NCBI GenBank assembly: GCA_016215645.1
Contig: JACRIX010000012.1
Span: 1 to 41,493 of the forward strand
Direction of reading: 5' to 3'
Source of the DNA: Rhodocyclales bacterium
Lineage (GTDB): Bacteria > Pseudomonadota > Gammaproteobacteria > Burkholderiales > Rhodocyclaceae
DNA: 41,493 nt
Shown here: in pieces, positions 22,503 to 33,635 of the stretch
How positions within the stretch are numbered: position 1 is the stretch's first letter
How the letters are laid out: every line of letters begins with the position of its first letter
Notes under the pieces: generated by a model
The model's input: only the letters and a program-made list of their open reading frames with translations
What the model was told of the DNA's origin: nothing
Databases searched by the model: none
Position numbers and translations under genes: made by a program

Positions 22503-25500
22503 CGGACGCCGACAGGTCTGCCACCATCGAACAGCCCCTGCCAAAAGCAAGTGCCGCGGCGCGCAGGCTGGCACTGAGCTATGCCGGCCTGGCTTCGATC
22601 TGGATACTGGCGTCGGATCTGGTCGCGGCCTGGCGCTTCGGCGCCGATCTGGAGGTATTTATCGTCAGCAGCGCCAAGGGCCTGCTGTTCGTTGCCCTTA
22701 CGTCGTTGTTGTTGTTTGGCCTGGTGCGGCGCCTCATGGTGCGGACACTGGCGGCGGCCGAACGCGCCGTCGAAGCCCAGCGGGAACGACAGCGGGCGAC
22801 GGAACTGCTGGCAGCCATCATCAACAACTCGTCGGATTCGATTTTCGCCAAGGATGCCGGGGGCCGCTACCGCCTCTTCAATCCGGAAGCCGCCCGTATC
22901 GTCGGCCGGCCCGCCGAAGAGATCCTGGGCCACGGCGACGATGCAATATTCCCACCCGCCCAGGCGCAACTGATCCGTGAGCACGACCTGGGGGTCATGG
23001 GGCAGAGCCGCGTCGCCACCTACGAAGAAGCGCTCAGTACCGTGGACGGCGCGCGCACCTATCTCGCCACCAAGGGCCCCCTGTACGACGCCGCGGGACG
23101 GGTCAGCGGCATGTTCGGCATCTCGCGCGACATCACGGCACGCAAGCAGGACGAGTTGCGCCTGCAACGCAGCAACCGCGCCTTGCGCACGCTCAGCGAA
23201 TGCAACCAGGCGCTGGTACGTACCCTGGACGAAGCCACCTTGATGCAGGACATCTGTCGGCTCGTGGTCGAGTTTGGTGGCTACTCCCTGGCCTGGGTTG
23301 GTTTGGTGGAATCGCTTCCCGGGCGCCGGGTGCGTGTTGTCGCCCAGGCAGGTGCCGACCCAAGCTACCTCGATGGAATCGACATCACCTGGGACGACAG
23401 CCCGCAGGGATGCGGTCCGACGGGTACGGCAATCCGCGAGCGCCGGTGCGTGGTGGCGCGCCAACTCGTCACCGATCCGGCCGTCGACCCATGGCGCGAG
23501 CCAGCCACCGCTCGCGGGTATGCCGCCTCGATCGCGCTGCCGCTGCTGGCCGATGGTACGACCTGCCTTGGCGCACTCAATCTGTATTCGATCGAGATCG
23601 ACTCCTTCGATGCCGAGGAAATCGCCCTGCTCACCGAACTTGCCAACGGTCTTGCCTATGGCGTCGTCGCCTTGCGCAACCGCAGGGCACAACAGCGCGG
23701 CGAGGAACTGCTGCGTGACATGAGCGCCATCGCCCATATCGGTGGCTGGGAGCTCGAAATCGCCAGCGGGCAGCTGAGCTGGTCGGACGAAACCTATCGC
23801 CTGTATGGAATCCACCCGAATGGCTTCACCCCTACGTACCAGGCCTTGCTTGCGCTGCTGGATGCCGACGACCGGCCGCGGATGGAAGCCTGGCGTGAGG
23901 CGTGTACCCGGGGCGAGGAACCACCCGATATCGAATATCGTGTTGCCCTGGCCGACGGCAGTACCAGAATCCTGAATTGTCGCGGGCATCTCGTGTGCGA
24001 CGCGGCAAAACAGCCGCTGCGCATCGTCGGCACGGTTCAGGATGTCAGTGCCGCGAAACGCGCGGAAAAATCGCTGGCGCTCCAGGGGCGGCGTGCCCAG
24101 GCCTTGCTCGAGCTGCCACGCGCTGCGGAACAACTCGATGAGGCCGCGTTCATGCAGCGCGGTCTGGAGCTGGCGGAGAATCTGACGCGGAGCAGGATCG
24201 CCTTCATCCATTTCGTGAACGATGACAACAACACCATCGAACTGGTGACGTGGTCGCGACGCACCCTTAACGAGTATTGCACCGCCACCCACGAGCCCCA
24301 TTATCCGGTGGATCAGGCCGGCATCTGGGCAGATGCGCTGCGTCGACGCGAGGCCGTGGTGGTGAATGACTATGTCGCGGCCGAGGGCAGGCACGGCCTG
24401 CCGCCGGGGCACGCCGCGCTGGCGCGCTTCATCACCGTTCCGGTGATTGAAAACGGCCGCGTGATGATGCTGGCCGGCGTCGGCAACAAGGACACCACCT
24501 ATGACGATCAGGATCGCGAAACCGTGCAACTGATTGCCAACGACATCTGGCGCATCGTCCAGCGCCGGCGCACCGAGACGTTGCTGCGCAAGCTCTCGCT
24601 GGCCGTGGAGCAGAGTCCGGAGAGCATTGTCATCACCGACCTGGACGCGCGCATCGAATACGTCAATGAGGCCTTCCTTGCGGCCACCGGCTATGCGCGC
24701 CAGGAACTGATCGGACAGAACCCGCGTCTGCTGAGTTCCGGCAATACCCCGCCGGAAACCTATGTCGTGATGTGGGCCGAGCTGAGCGCCGGACGCACCT
24801 GGAAAGGCGAATTCGTGAATCGCCGCAAGAACGGCGAAGACTACGTTGAATTCGCCATCATCACGCCCTTGCGCCTTGCCGACGGCCATATCAGCCACTA
24901 TGTTGCGATCAAGGACGACGTCACCGAACACAAGCGCCTGGGGCAGGAACTGGACGCCCACCGCAACCACCTTGAAGACCTGGTTGCCTTGCGTACCCGG
25001 GAACTCACGGAAGCGCAGCAGCAGGCCGAGGCGGCCAACCACGCCAAAAGCGCGTTCCTCGCCAACATGAGCCACGAGATTCGGACGCCGATGAACGCCA
25101 TCCTCGGCCTTACCTACCTGTTGCGCCAGGACAGCGTTGACGATCGACAGGCCGAACGCCTGAAGCGCATCGACGGCGCCGGCCGTCACCTGCTGAACAT
25201 CATCAACGACATTCTTGACCTGTCCAAGATCGAGGCCGGCCGGATACAGCTTGAGAATGTCGAGTTTGCCCCGGCCTCGCTGTTCGACAATGTTGCCACG
25301 CTGATTGGCCAGGCGGCGCGCGACAAGGGCATCGCGCTGAGCATCGACATCGCCGAACTGCCGCCGCTGCTGCGTGGCGACGAGACCAGGCTGCGCCAGG
25401 CTTTGCTGAACTACGCCGCCAATGCCGCCAAGTTCACGGCGCGAGGTCGCATCGAACTGCGTGCCCGCATCCTTGATACGACGGCGAACGATCTGCTGCT

Positions 25501-26818
25501 GAAGTTCGAAGTTGCCGATACCGGCATCGGCATCGCGCCGGAACAGCAAGCACGGCTGTTCCATATCTTCGAGCAGGCCGACTCGTCGACCACGCGACGG
25601 TACGGCGGCACCGGCCTCGGCCTCGCCATCACCCGGCGGCTGGCGGAATTGATGGGCGGCTCCGTCGGTGTGGATAGCGTTCCGGGCCAGGGCAGCTGCT
25701 TCTGGTTTTCTGCCCGCCTGGGACACGCGGCAGGCACGCTACACGCCGTCCCCGCGCCGGTGGCGACGAACACGCACCGCCTGCACAGCAGCTTTCACGG
25801 CGCGCGCATCCTGCTCGCCGAGGACAATCCGCTCAACTGCGAAGTGGCGCTTGAAGTATTGAGCAGTGTCGGCCTGGTCGCCGATACCGCCGGCGATGGC
25901 CGGGTCGCGGTGGACAAGGCCCGCGTCGGTGGCTACGACCTGATCCTGATGGACATACAGATGCCTGAAATGGACGGTATCGAAGCCACCCTGGCGATCC
26001 GCGCCCTGCCAGAGGGCGGCGATCTACCCATCGTCGCAATGACGGCCAATGCCTTCAGCGACGATCGCGCACGCTGCCTCGCGGCGGGCATGAACGATTT
26101 CGTCGCCAAGCCGGTGGATCCGGAACAGTTGTACGCAACGCTCGAAAAGTGGTTGCCGCAGCGCGCGGCCAGCGGCCGGAAAGCGCCCGACGCCGCGCCG
26201 CCGCTGCTTCAGGAAGCCGATACGACGACTCTCGAAAAACTGGCCGCGCTGCCCGGCCTGGATTTGTCGCGCGGACTGCGCGTACTACTCGGCAGGAATG
26301 GGCGCTATCTGGAACTTCTGCGCAAATTCGTTGCCGGCCATGCCACTACGCTCGGCGGGCTGGCCGCGAGCCTGGAAGCCGGCGATGGCGCGACGGCAAG
26401 GAACCATGCCCATGGCCTCAAAGGCGTCGCGGCAACATTGGGCGCCGACGAAATTTCGCGACTTGCCGGGCATCTCGAATCCCAGCTTCGCGCAACCGGG
26501 GGGACCGTGCCAGCGGAGGACATCCACCGCGCGGCCCTGGTCGCGCTCCAGGCGGAATTCACGCGCATCGAATCGGCGCTGTCGCCGGTTGTTTCGGGCA
26601 CCATCCTGGAAGCGGCCTCAGCCTCGCTGCTAAGCGATCTCGAATCCCTGCTGGAATGCGACGACACGGCCGCCGGGGACCTGTTCGAATCCCGCCGACC
26701 CGCGTTCGATGCCGCATTGGGCAACGCTGCGGCCGGCGAACTGGCGAATCGCTTGGCGGCCTTCGATTTTCCGGCCGCCCTGGCCCTGCTGAGAGCGCAC
26801 CGCCCGCCACGCCAGTAG
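22499..26818 (+). CDS. Large hybrid sensor histidine kinase (2 TM, PAS/GAF, HisKA, HATPase, REC, Hpt)
   Basis: A 1439-residue membrane kinase. Two membrane segments (about 24-45 and 55-80) are followed by a PAS domain (about 97-220), a GAF domain (about 230-390), a PAS (about 405-520), a second GAF (about 530-690), and a third PAS/PAC (about 700-815). HisKA comes next with H859 in [11 protein letters not shown], then the HATPase (N box about 970, [15 protein letters not shown]), a receiver with D1152 in [11 protein letters not shown], and an Hpt domain with H1305 in AHGLKG. It therefore contains a full phosphorelay and can pass phosphate to an external receiver, most likely the HD-GYP protein with which its start overlaps. 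The signal is unknown; GAF and PAS suggest small molecules or redox. Confidence 0.93.
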   Translation: MTDADRSATIEQPLPKASAAARRLALSYAGLASIWILASDLVAAWRFGADLEVFIVSSAKGLLFVALTSLLLFGLVRRLMVRTLAAAERAVEAQRERQRATELLAAIINNSSDSIFAKDAGGRYRLFNPEAARIVGRPAEEILGHGDDAIFPPAQAQLIREHDLGVMGQSRVATYEEALSTVDGARTYLATKGPLYDAAGRVSGMFGISRDITARKQDELRLQRSNRALRTLSECNQALVRTLDEATLMQDICRLVVEFGGYSLAWVGLVESLPGRRVRVVAQAGADPSYLDGIDITWDDSPQGCGPTGTAIRERRCVVARQLVTDPAVDPWREPATARGYAASIALPLLADGTTCLGALNLYSIEIDSFDAEEIALLTELANGLAYGVVALRNRRAQQRGEELLRDMSAIAHIGGWELEIASGQLSWSDETYRLYGIHPNGFTPTYQALLALLDADDRPRMEAWREACTRGEEPPDIEYRVALADGSTRILNCRGHLVCDAAKQPLRIVGTVQDVSAAKRAEKSLALQGRRAQALLELPRAAEQLDEAAFMQRGLELAENLTRSRIAFIHFVNDDNNTIELVTWSRRTLNEYCTATHEPHYPVDQAGIWADALRRREAVVVNDYVAAEGRHGLPPGHAALARFITVPVIENGRVMMLAGVGNKDTTYDDQDRETVQLIANDIWRIVQRRRTETLLRKLSLAVEQSPESIVITDLDARIEYVNEAFLAATGYARQELIGQNPRLLSSGNTPPETYVVMWAELSAGRTWKGEFVNRRKNGEDYVEFAIITPLRLADGHISHYVAIKDDVTEHKRLGQELDAHRNHLEDLVALRTRELTEAQQQAEAANHAKSAFLANMSHEIRTPMNAILGLTYLLRQDSVDDRQAERLKRIDGAGRHLLNIINDILDLSKIEAGRIQLENVEFAPASLFDNVATLIGQAARDKGIALSIDIAELPPLLRGDETRLRQALLNYAANAAKFTARGRIELRARILDTTANDLLLKFEVADTGIGIAPEQQARLFHIFEQADSSTTRRYGGTGLGLAITRRLAELMGGSVGVDSVPGQGSCFWFSARLGHAAGTLHAVPAPVATNTHRLHSSFHGARILLAEDNPLNCEVALEVLSSVGLVADTAGDGRVAVDKARVGGYDLILMDIQMPEMDGIEATLAIRALPEGGDLPIVAMTANAFSDDRARCLAAGMNDFVAKPVDPEQLYATLEKWLPQRAASGRKAPDAAPPLLQEADTTTLEKLAALPGLDLSRGLRVLLGRNGRYLELLRKFVAGHATTLGGLAASLEAGDGATARNHAHGLKGVAATLGADEISRLAGHLESQLRATGGTVPAEDIHRAALVALQAEFTRIESALSPVVSGTILEAASASLLSDLESLLECDDTAAGDLFESRRPAFDAALGNAAAGELANRLAAFDFPAALALLRAHRPPRQ

Positions 26819-26866
26819 GCTTTGCTCGACCGCCCTGCTGCGCAGCGGCTGCATCGGCGCCGACGT

Positions 26867-27310
26867 TCAGCTACCCAGCAGCGCAATGACCACCGTCACC
26901 GTGCCGAGGATCAGATTCACCAGCACCAGGGGCCGGATCACATCCATCGCTGCGCCGCCTGCCGGCCAGTCCTGCGCCGCAACCGCCGCCTTGAGCCGGG
27001 GATGAAAGCGCAGCAGGATCAGCGCATAGATCACGATCATCACCGTGCCGATACCGGCCATGGCGTGCCAGCGCCAGGGAATGTGCGTGCCGGCAACCTC
27101 GCCGAACCGCCACAGGCCGGTCGCGAGGATCGCAATCACGGCCATCGTCACCGCATTGAAGAAGCGGCCGAGGATGGCCGACAGCAGCGGCAGGCGCTGC
27201 GGTGGCGGCAATTGCTCGGCGGCCACCGGACGCAGGCAGACGTGGGCGAAGAACATCCCGCCTATCCAGACGATGACTCCCAGCAGATGGATCAGCAGGG
27301 CAAGGCGCAT
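26867..27310 (-). CDS. CopD-like integral membrane protein
   Basis: A 147-residue protein with four hydrophobic segments: the first is RLALLIHLLGVIVWIGGMFFAHV, and the last is VIRPLVLVNLILGTVTVVIALLGS. Conserved His at residue 8, His in IPWRWHAMAG and the pattern HLLGVIVWIGGMFF resemble the CopD/DUF2269-type small heme or copper membrane proteins. This assignment is tentative. It lies alone on the minus strand between two rightward kinase genes, diverging from the second one. The unusual placement suggests an insertion into, or independent presence within, the signalling block. Confidence 0.65.
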   Translation of the reverse strand: MRLALLIHLLGVIVWIGGMFFAHVCLRPVAAEQLPPPQRLPLLSAILGRFFNAVTMAVIAILATGLWRFGEVAGTHIPWRWHAMAGIGTVMIVIYALILLRFHPRLKAAVAAQDWPAGGAAMDVIRPLVLVNLILGTVTVVIALLGS

Positions 27311-27429
27311 GGCAACGGACTCCGCGATTTCGAAAGCTGCGATTGTGCCTCAAGCGACCGTGGCCGGCCGGACGATTGGCACCGGGAGCATAATGGGCCA
27401 CCAGAGATAATGAAAATCCGGGGGAGATC

Positions 27430-30400
27430 ATGCGGGGGAATACGGCCACCGCCGCAGACGAGACGGGCGCCGCGCCCGGACCGCGGGCGTGGTTGCGGCA
27501 TGCGTTGCGAACGCCGTTCGCGATCGCCGGTCTGGTACTGGCAATCGGAATTGTCGCCAGCCTCGCCTACTGGCGTCAGGCCGAGTCCCAGCGTCAGGAA
27601 GACGAGCGCCGACACTTCGAGGCCAGCTTCACCCAGCTCCAGGGCGACCTGCAACGCCGCATCGACGAACTGCGGGGGCTGGTGGTCGGCATCCAGGGAT
27701 TGTTCCTGGCGTCGGAACGCATCGATCGAAGCGAGTTCCGGAACTACTACGAAAACCTGCGCACCCATCTGCGCATACCGGGCGTTCGCGCCGTGCATTT
27801 CACGCGCTGGCTGCGCGCCACCGAGCGCGAGGCCTTCGTCGCCCGCGTGCGCCGCGACAAGAGCACCAACGGCCAGGGCTACCCGGACTTCGAGATCCAT
27901 CCCGCGACTGGCGGTGACGAACACTTCGTCATCGAATACATCGAACCGTTCGAAACCAACCGACGCGCCTTTGGCCTCGATGTGCTGAGCCAGCCAGTGA
28001 ATCGCGAATCCTTCCTCAGCGCCCGCGATACCGGCGGAATCAGCCTCTCCGCGCCCTTCCAGTTGATCCAGACGAACCGCGGCGAACTCGGTCTGGTGCT
28101 GCGCGCGCCCGTATACCGTCACGGAGTGCCGACAGACAGCATCGACCAGCGGCGCGCCGCCTTCGTCGGCCTGACCGGAGTCTCGCTCGATGCAAAGGCG
28201 ATTCTGAGCGATGTGTTTGCCGCTCCCTACCTTGACGGCCTGTGCATCGCCATCGATGACCTGAGCGCCGGGTCGACGCCGGTCGCCGGAGACACGTCCG
28301 CACCGCAGCCGCTCCTGCGGCCGGTCACCGCGCGCTGCGACGGCAAGGCAATGTCGGGCCCGCCGCGGACGGCGGCGGTCATCATCCCGGTTGGCGACCG
28401 CCTGTGGGAAATTCGCCAGACGGCCGGAAGGGACTGGCCGCGCACCACGCCGGAAACGGACCCGGCGCTGGTTGCCGCCGCCGGCATGCTGATCAGCCTG
28501 CTGCTGGCCGCGCTCTACCTCGCCCTGGCGCAGGCGCGCGGCGAGGCCGAGCGGCTGGCCACGCGCAGGACGCACGACCTGCGCCGCAGCGAGCAACGCT
28601 TCCGCGAAATGGCCGAACTATCGTCGGACTGGTTCTGGGAACAGGATGCGCAGGCACGTCTGGTCTCACTCACCGGGCTCTCCGCCGACATCGGCGCCAG
28701 GCTGCCGCCGACGGAGCAGGTGTTCGGTCGTACCCGCTGGGAGATCAGCCCGGCCGCGCTGACATCCGAGCAATGGCAGGCTCATCGTCGCCAACTGGAG
28801 GCGCGCGAACCCTTCGAACTGAACTATCCCCTGCGCGACGCGTCCGGCAACGAAATGTGGATCTCCGTGCATGGCGCACCACACCACGACGAGGACGGCC
28901 GCTTCCTCGGCTATCACGGCACGGCGCGCGACATCACCCAGGAAAAGCGCGCCACGCGCGAGATCGAGCGCCGGGGGCGCGTCCTGCAAGCCACGCTGGA
29001 CAACATCTCGCAGGGCATCAGCGTGGTGGACGAGAACCTGCACATGACCGCGATGAACGACAAGTTCTGCGACGTGCTCGACTTCCCGCGCGAGATGGCG
29101 CACACCGGCGCCTCCTTCGAGGCCTTCATCCGCTACAACGCCGAACGCGGCGACTACGGCCCCTGCGACATCGAGGCCAAGGTTCGCGAAATGATCGCCC
29201 TGGCCAGGGACTTCAAGCCGCACCGCTTCACCCGCACCCGGCCCAACGGCCGCATCATCGAAGTAGTGGGCAATCCCCTGCCCGGGGGTGGCTTCGTCAC
29301 CACCTATACCGACGTCACCGAACGCGAGCTGGCCATGCAGGCCTTGAGCGCCAGCGAAGCCAGACTGCGTCGCGCCGAACTGGCCGCGGGCTCCGGCAAC
29401 TGGGAGCTGCACCTCGACAGCGGCACCATGGTCGCCTCGGAAGGCGCGGCGCGCCTGTATGGACTGGCGCAGACGCAGCTCGACTATGCCGCGGTCAAGC
29501 CGATTCCGCTGTTCGAGGAGCGGCCCCGGCTCGACGCGGCCATGAAGGACCTGATCGAGCGCGGCACAACCTATGACGTCGAGTTCCGCATTCGCCGCGC
29601 CGACAACGGCGAGCTCCGCGACATCCACTCGCAGGCAGTGTATGACCCCGCCGAGCGGGTCGTCTTCGGTGTAATCCAGGACATCACGGAAAAGAAGCGC
29701 ATCGCCGCCGAACTCGAACGCCATCGCGACCACCTTGAGGAACTGGTGCGCAAGCGCACCGCCGCGCTGGCCGAGTCCACCCAGGCCGCGCAAGCTGCGA
29801 GCATCGCCAAGAGCGCCTTCCTCGCCAACATGAGCCACGAGATCCGCACGCCGATGAATGCCATCCTCGGCATGACCAGCCTGCTCCAGCGTGCCGGCGC
29901 AAGCCCGACCCAGGCGGACCGCCTGGACAAGATCCAGACGGCCGGCGAACACCTGCTCACCGTGATCAACGAAATCCTCGACATATCCAAGATCGAGGCC
30001 GGCAAGCTGCAGCTTGAAGAGACGGCGCTCGATTCGGCGGCAATTGCAGACCAGGTCGCCGGCTTGCTCGCCGAGCGCGCCCGCGAGAAGGGCCTCTCGA
30101 TCGCGGTCACCGAACGTCCCCCGCCCACGATGCTGCTCGGCGACCCGACGCGCCTGCAGCAGGCACTGCTGAATTACGCCAGCAATGCCGTGAAATTTAC
30201 CGAGCGCGGCTCGATCGCGCTGCGCGTGCGCATGCAGGAGGAATCGCCCGAGGGCGTGCTGGTGCGTTTCGAGGTCCAGGACAGCGGCATCGGCATCGAT
30301 CCGGTGGCGCGTGCGCGCCTGTTCTCGATCTTCGAGCAGGCCGACAATTCGACCACGCGCAAGTACGGTGGCACCGGCCTCGGACTTGCCATCACGCGGC

Positions 30401-30939
30401 GGCTCGCGGAATTGATGGGCGGCAGCGCCGGAGTCGACAGCGTGCCCGGCGTCGGCAGCACCTTCTGGTTCACCGCCAGGCTGCGGCGCAGCGGAGAGGC
30501 CGGCGTCGCTGCGCCCGCGGACACGGAGTTCGGTGCCGAGCAGCGGCTGCGCGTCAAGTTCGCCGGCAGGCACATCCTGCTGGTCGACGACGACGCCTTG
30601 AACCGGGAGATCGCCACCCTGCTGCTAAGCCAGGCCGGACTCGACGTCGACCCGGCGGAAGACGGCGACGTCGCCGTGGCGCTGGCGTCGAACCGGGACT
30701 ACGCGCTGATCCTGATGGACATGCAGATGCCGGTGATGGGCGGCATCGAGGCGACGCGCCGGATCCGCGCCATGGAGCACTGCCGGAAAATTCCGATCGT
30801 GGCGATCACGGCGAACGCGTTTACCGAGGACCGGGAGCGTTGCTTCGCCGCCGGCATGAACGACTTCATCACCAAACCCTTCGGTCCGGACGCACTTTTC
30901 GCCACGGTCCTGACCTGGCTGGAGCGCGCGCGCGACTAG
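27430..30939 (+). CDS. CHASE-domain hybrid sensor histidine kinase
   Basis: A 1169-residue membrane kinase. The first membrane segment is at about 29-48 (FAIAGLVLAIGIVASLAYW). A periplasmic CHASE domain follows (about 75-300; the segment GVRAVHFTRWLRATEREAF is typical), with a second membrane segment at about 347-368. Three PAS-type modules then lead to HisKA (H803 in [11 protein letters not shown]), the HATPase ([15 protein letters not shown]) and a receiver with D1097 in LMDMQMPVMGG. Unlike the neighbouring kinase it lacks an Hpt domain, so it needs an external one; the Hpt of the 22.5-26.8 kb kinase is an obvious candidate. CHASE domains sense small extracellular ligands. The start is supported by GGGGGAG 4 nt upstream. 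Confidence 0.93.
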   Translation: MRGNTATAADETGAAPGPRAWLRHALRTPFAIAGLVLAIGIVASLAYWRQAESQRQEDERRHFEASFTQLQGDLQRRIDELRGLVVGIQGLFLASERIDRSEFRNYYENLRTHLRIPGVRAVHFTRWLRATEREAFVARVRRDKSTNGQGYPDFEIHPATGGDEHFVIEYIEPFETNRRAFGLDVLSQPVNRESFLSARDTGGISLSAPFQLIQTNRGELGLVLRAPVYRHGVPTDSIDQRRAAFVGLTGVSLDAKAILSDVFAAPYLDGLCIAIDDLSAGSTPVAGDTSAPQPLLRPVTARCDGKAMSGPPRTAAVIIPVGDRLWEIRQTAGRDWPRTTPETDPALVAAAGMLISLLLAALYLALAQARGEAERLATRRTHDLRRSEQRFREMAELSSDWFWEQDAQARLVSLTGLSADIGARLPPTEQVFGRTRWEISPAALTSEQWQAHRRQLEAREPFELNYPLRDASGNEMWISVHGAPHHDEDGRFLGYHGTARDITQEKRATREIERRGRVLQATLDNISQGISVVDENLHMTAMNDKFCDVLDFPREMAHTGASFEAFIRYNAERGDYGPCDIEAKVREMIALARDFKPHRFTRTRPNGRIIEVVGNPLPGGGFVTTYTDVTERELAMQALSASEARLRRAELAAGSGNWELHLDSGTMVASEGAARLYGLAQTQLDYAAVKPIPLFEERPRLDAAMKDLIERGTTYDVEFRIRRADNGELRDIHSQAVYDPAERVVFGVIQDITEKKRIAAELERHRDHLEELVRKRTAALAESTQAAQAASIAKSAFLANMSHEIRTPMNAILGMTSLLQRAGASPTQADRLDKIQTAGEHLLTVINEILDISKIEAGKLQLEETALDSAAIADQVAGLLAERAREKGLSIAVTERPPPTMLLGDPTRLQQALLNYASNAVKFTERGSIALRVRMQEESPEGVLVRFEVQDSGIGIDPVARARLFSIFEQADNSTTRKYGGTGLGLAITRRLAELMGGSAGVDSVPGVGSTFWFTARLRRSGEAGVAAPADTEFGAEQRLRVKFAGRHILLVDDDALNREIATLLLSQAGLDVDPAEDGDVAVALASNRDYALILMDMQMPVMGGIEATRRIRAMEHCRKIPIVAITANAFTEDRERCFAAGMNDFITKPFGPDALFATVLTWLERARD

Positions 30940-30948
30940 GGTCGTCTC

Positions 30949-31656
30949 TCATGCCGCGGGCGCGCCGTCCAGCGTCGCCCACAGGCAATGCCCCTTGCTC
31001 TCTTTGCCGATTTCGGCGAGCACGCGGGCATGCTCGGCGAGTTCCGCCTCGCTGGCACGCAACACCGTGAGCGGCGGACGCTGCCGAACCGCGCCCGGCG
31101 CCAGCATCGTCGCCGGGCTGTCGAAGGCGATTTCCAGCGAATTCTGGCCACGGGTCATGGCCAGGTACACCTCGGCCAGCAGCTCGGCATCGAGCAGCGC
31201 GCCATGCACCTGCCGGCTGGAATTGTCTACGCCGAATTCGTTGCACAGCGCATCGAGATTGTTCTTCTTCCCCGGGCGCATCTCGCGCGCCATGCGCAGC
31301 GTGTCGATCACCTCGCCACAGGTCTGGGCAATGCCCTCGCGGTCGAGCAGGCCCAGTTCGTTGTCGAGGAAGCCGACGTCGAAGGCCGCATTGTGGATGA
31401 CGAGGTCGGCGCCGCGGATGAAGTCGGCGAACTCGCCGACGATCTCGGCGAACTTCGGCTTGTCGGCGAGGAAGTCGTCGGAGAGGCCATGGATGCGCTC
31501 CGAGTCAGCCACCGGCCGACCGGGGTTGAGGTAGGCGTGGAAACGCTGGCCGGTGAGCCGGCGCCCGACCAGTTCGACACAGCCGATCTCGACTACGCGG
31601 TCGCCGGTGCGGAAATCCAGGCCCGTGGTCTCGGTATCGAGGATGACTTTTCTCAT
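30949..31656 (-). CDS. dnaQ: DNA polymerase III subunit epsilon (proofreading exonuclease)
   Basis: A 235-residue DEDDh exonuclease. Catalytic residues: D7 and E9 in LDTETTG, D93 in IHNAAFD, and H151 and D156 in VHGALLDAE. The protein is of normal epsilon length and keeps a C-terminal segment (about 180-235) that in E. coli binds the alpha subunit. The start at 31656 overlaps the rnhA stop region by ATGA, so translation is coupled. The methyltransferase-rnhA-dnaQ order is common in betaproteobacteria. It converges with the CHASE kinase with 9 nt between stops. Confidence 0.95.
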   Translation of the reverse strand: MRKVILDTETTGLDFRTGDRVVEIGCVELVGRRLTGQRFHAYLNPGRPVADSERIHGLSDDFLADKPKFAEIVGEFADFIRGADLVIHNAAFDVGFLDNELGLLDREGIAQTCGEVIDTLRMAREMRPGKKNNLDALCNEFGVDNSSRQVHGALLDAELLAEVYLAMTRGQNSLEIAFDSPATMLAPGAVRQRPPLTVLRASEAELAEHARVLAEIGKESKGHCLWATLDGAPAA

Positions 31657-32090
31657 GTTCCTGCCCTCACCTGTTCCACACCACGCCGCGCCAGGGCGTC
31701 GGCACGTTCGTTCTCCGGATGCCCGGCATGGCCGCGCACCCAGATCCATTCGATGTCGTGCTGCGCGGCAAGGCGATCCAGCTCGCGCCACAGATCCTCG
31801 TTCTTCACCGGATCCTTGCCGGCCGTCTTCCAGCCGCGCCGCTTCCAGCCGTGTATCCATTCGCTGATGCCCTTCTGCACATACTGCGAATCGGTATGCA
31901 CCTTCGCCGCCACGGGCTTCTTCAGCGCGCGCAGAGCCTCGATCACGGCCATCATTTCCATGCGGTTGTTGGTGGTCAGGCGTTCACCGCCGAACAATTC
32001 CCTTTCCGTGGCGCCACTGCGCAGGATCGCCCCCCAGCCACCCGGGCCAGGGTTGCCGCTACAGGCACCGTCGGTAAATATTTCTATCAT
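31653..32090 (-). CDS. rnhA: Ribonuclease HI
   Basis: A 145-residue enzyme that removes RNA from RNA-DNA hybrids. Catalytic residues are all present: D7 in [12 protein letters not shown]45 in NNRMEMMA, D67 in HTDSQYV, D131 in ERADALA, plus H121/H124 in the flexible loop RGHAGHPEN. The basic handle segment [18 protein letters not shown] is also present, as in E. coli RNase HI. Its start overlaps the stop of the upstream methyltransferase, and its stop overlaps the start of dnaQ, so the three form one translationally coupled unit. Confidence 0.96.
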   Translation of the reverse strand: MIEIFTDGACSGNPGPGGWGAILRSGATERELFGGERLTTNNRMEMMAVIEALRALKKPVAAKVHTDSQYVQKGISEWIHGWKRRGWKTAGKDPVKNEDLWRELDRLAAQHDIEWIWVRGHAGHPENERADALARRGVEQVRAGT

Positions 32091-32809
32091 TGGTCCACTT
32101 TTTGAACAATCGAAACCAGCGCCTTGGCGCGCAGCTTGCGGTCATGCCAGGCGGGCGTGATCAGGCGCATGCCGGCCTGGCGCTTGACCGCCTGCACCAC
32201 ATACACGGCGCCGGCGATCGGCCACCAGCGGTCGCCGGCGACATCCATGAACTGAAAGCGGCGCAGCCACTTCTCCTGGGTCACGGCCGGCGCGTAACAG
32301 CCGAAAAAGCCGGCCTGCATCTCGAAGCCGAGCAGCGAGAACCAGTCCTTCAGGCGCGGTACGCTGAGGTAGGCGCCGCGCCACGGCGGCAGCGCCTCGC
32401 GCCGCGACAGCTTGCGCCGCGCCCCCCACAGGCTGAAGGGATTGAAGCCGGTGACGATGACGTGGCCCTCGGGCACCAGCACGCGCTCGACCTCGCGCAG
32501 CACCTGATGCGGATTGGCGTCGAATTCCAGGGTATGCGGCATCACCACGAGGTCGATGCTGTTATTGGCGAGCGGCAGATAGTGCAGGTCGGAGCGCAGC
32601 TCGGCGACGCCGTCGTAACGACCGTCGTCGCAGCGAAAGCGCAAGGGCATGCGGTTGGCGCGCAGGAAGTCATGGCCCGGCAGCGAAAGCTGCACGGCGT
32701 TGAAGCCGAAGATGTCGGCGACCAGCTCGTCGTGCTTCACCTGTTCCCAGTTGAGCACATACTGTCCGGCCGGCGACGTCAGCCAGTCCTCGAATCCCTG
32801 AATTGACAT
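32087..32809 (-). CDS. SAM-dependent methyltransferase (class I-like)
   Basis: A 240-residue protein. The N-terminus [16 protein letters not shown] and the central [39 protein letters not shown] are typical of a betaproteobacterial family found between gloB and rnhA. The last stretch is the post-II and motif III region of class I methyltransferases. The glycine-rich SAM motif I is weak here ([13 protein letters not shown]), so activity is uncertain. The start at 32809 is where the conserved region opens; the upstream frame is a shadow of gloB. It is the first gene of the leftward unit and diverges from gloB across only 27 nt, so the two promoters must overlap the coding starts. Confidence 0.85.
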   Translation of the reverse strand: MSIQGFEDWLTSPAGQYVLNWEQVKHDELVADIFGFNAVQLSLPGHDFLRANRMPLRFRCDDGRYDGVAELRSDLHYLPLANNSIDLVVMPHTLEFDANPHQVLREVERVLVPEGHVIVTGFNPFSLWGARRKLSRREALPPWRGAYLSVPRLKDWFSLLGFEMQAGFFGCYAPAVTQEKWLRRFQFMDVAGDRWWPIAGAVYVVQAVKRQAGMRLITPAWHDRKLRAKALVSIVQKVDQ

Positions 32810-32836
32810 CCTGCCCCGTTGGGAGAAAATTCCCGC

Positions 32837-33616
32837 ATGACTGAAATCCTTGCCCTGCCCGCCTTCGACGACAACTACATCTGGCTGCTGCGCGCCGCCG
32901 GCCGGGTTGCCGTAGTCGACCCGGGCGACGCCGCGCCGGTGTTGCAGCATCTGGCGCACAGCGGCGACCGCCTTTGCGCCATCCTCGCCACCCACCACCA
33001 CGGCGACCATGTCGGCGGCATCGCCGAACTGCTGGCCACCGAAGCCGTTCCGGTATTCGGACCCGCCGCCGAAAACATCGCCGGCGTGACCCACGCACTG
33101 GCCGGCGGCGAACACATCACGGTGCCCGGCATCGGGGTCGAATTCGACGTTCTCGCCGTGCCTGGCCACACCCGCGGCCACCTCGCCTATTATGGCCCAA
33201 GTCTCGCCGGGACCGGCGCCCTGTTCTGCGGCGACACCCTGTTCGGCGCCGGTTGCGGACGACTCTTCGAAGGCACGCCGGCACAGATGCAGGGCTCGCT
33301 GGCCAGACTCGCCGTGCTGCCAGCGCCGACTCTTGTGTATTGCGCCCATGAATACACGCAAGGCAACCTGCGTTTTGCCTCCGCCGTCGAGCCCGGCAGC
33401 ATCGCCGTGCAACGGCGCTGCGAGGATGTCGCCGCCGCGCGCGCCGCGCATCGACCGACCATACCGACGCGCATCGGCATCGAACTCGAAACCAACCCCT
33501 TCATGCGCTGGGATGCCCCGGCTGTGCGCAGCGCCGCCGCGTCGCGGCTCGGCCATGCACCGGCGGATGACGTGGAAACCTTCGCCGCGATCCGCGAATG
33601 GAAGAACCGCTTTTGA
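32837..33616 (+). CDS. gloB: Hydroxyacylglutathione hydrolase (glyoxalase II)
   Basis: A 259-residue metallo-beta-lactamase-fold enzyme that hydrolyses S-lactoylglutathione in methylglyoxal detoxification. Metal ligands: T-H53-x-H55-x-D57-H58 (THHHGDH), H112 region in PGHTRGH, D in CGDTLF, and H in CAHEYT. The C-terminus has the glutathione-binding R/K residues and ends EWKNRF, typical of the family. The ATG at 32837 gives the conserved MTEILALPAFDDNYIW; GGGAG stands 11 nt upstream. Repeat copy G falls in the AVLPAPT segment between helix and strand, with no length change relative to the E. coli protein as I remember it. Confidence 0.95.
   Translation: MTEILALPAFDDNYIWLLRAAGRVAVVDPGDAAPVLQHLAHSGDRLCAILATHHHGDHVGGIAELLATEAVPVFGPAAENIAGVTHALAGGEHITVPGIGVEFDVLAVPGHTRGHLAYYGPSLAGTGALFCGDTLFGAGCGRLFEGTPAQMQGSLARLAVLPAPTLVYCAHEYTQGNLRFASAVEPGSIAVQRRCEDVAAARAAHRPTIPTRIGIELETNPFMRWDAPAVRSAAASRLGHAPADDVETFAAIREWKNRF
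33309..33331 (-). repeat. Dispersed 9-N7-7 motif, copy G (inside gloB)
   Basis: On the minus strand, AGTCGGCGC, spacer TGGCAGC, ACGGCGA: perfect in both halves. In gloB it encodes AVLPAPT, where homologues have a similar-length, different segment. Confidence 0.6.
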
Positions 33617-33635
33617 ACACCATCGATTCGCCGCC

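Noticed and set aside
22448..25726. A 1092-codon open frame on the strand opposite the first hybrid kinase
   Set aside because: It mirrors the codon pattern of the real kinase gene. Its protein has no recognisable domain, and GC-rich genes commonly leave the opposite strand open.
26858..26880. GTCGGCGC-like sequence (minus strand) near the CopD-like gene end
   Set aside because: The second block at the correct 7-nt spacing is absent, so it is not counted as a copy of the dispersed motif.
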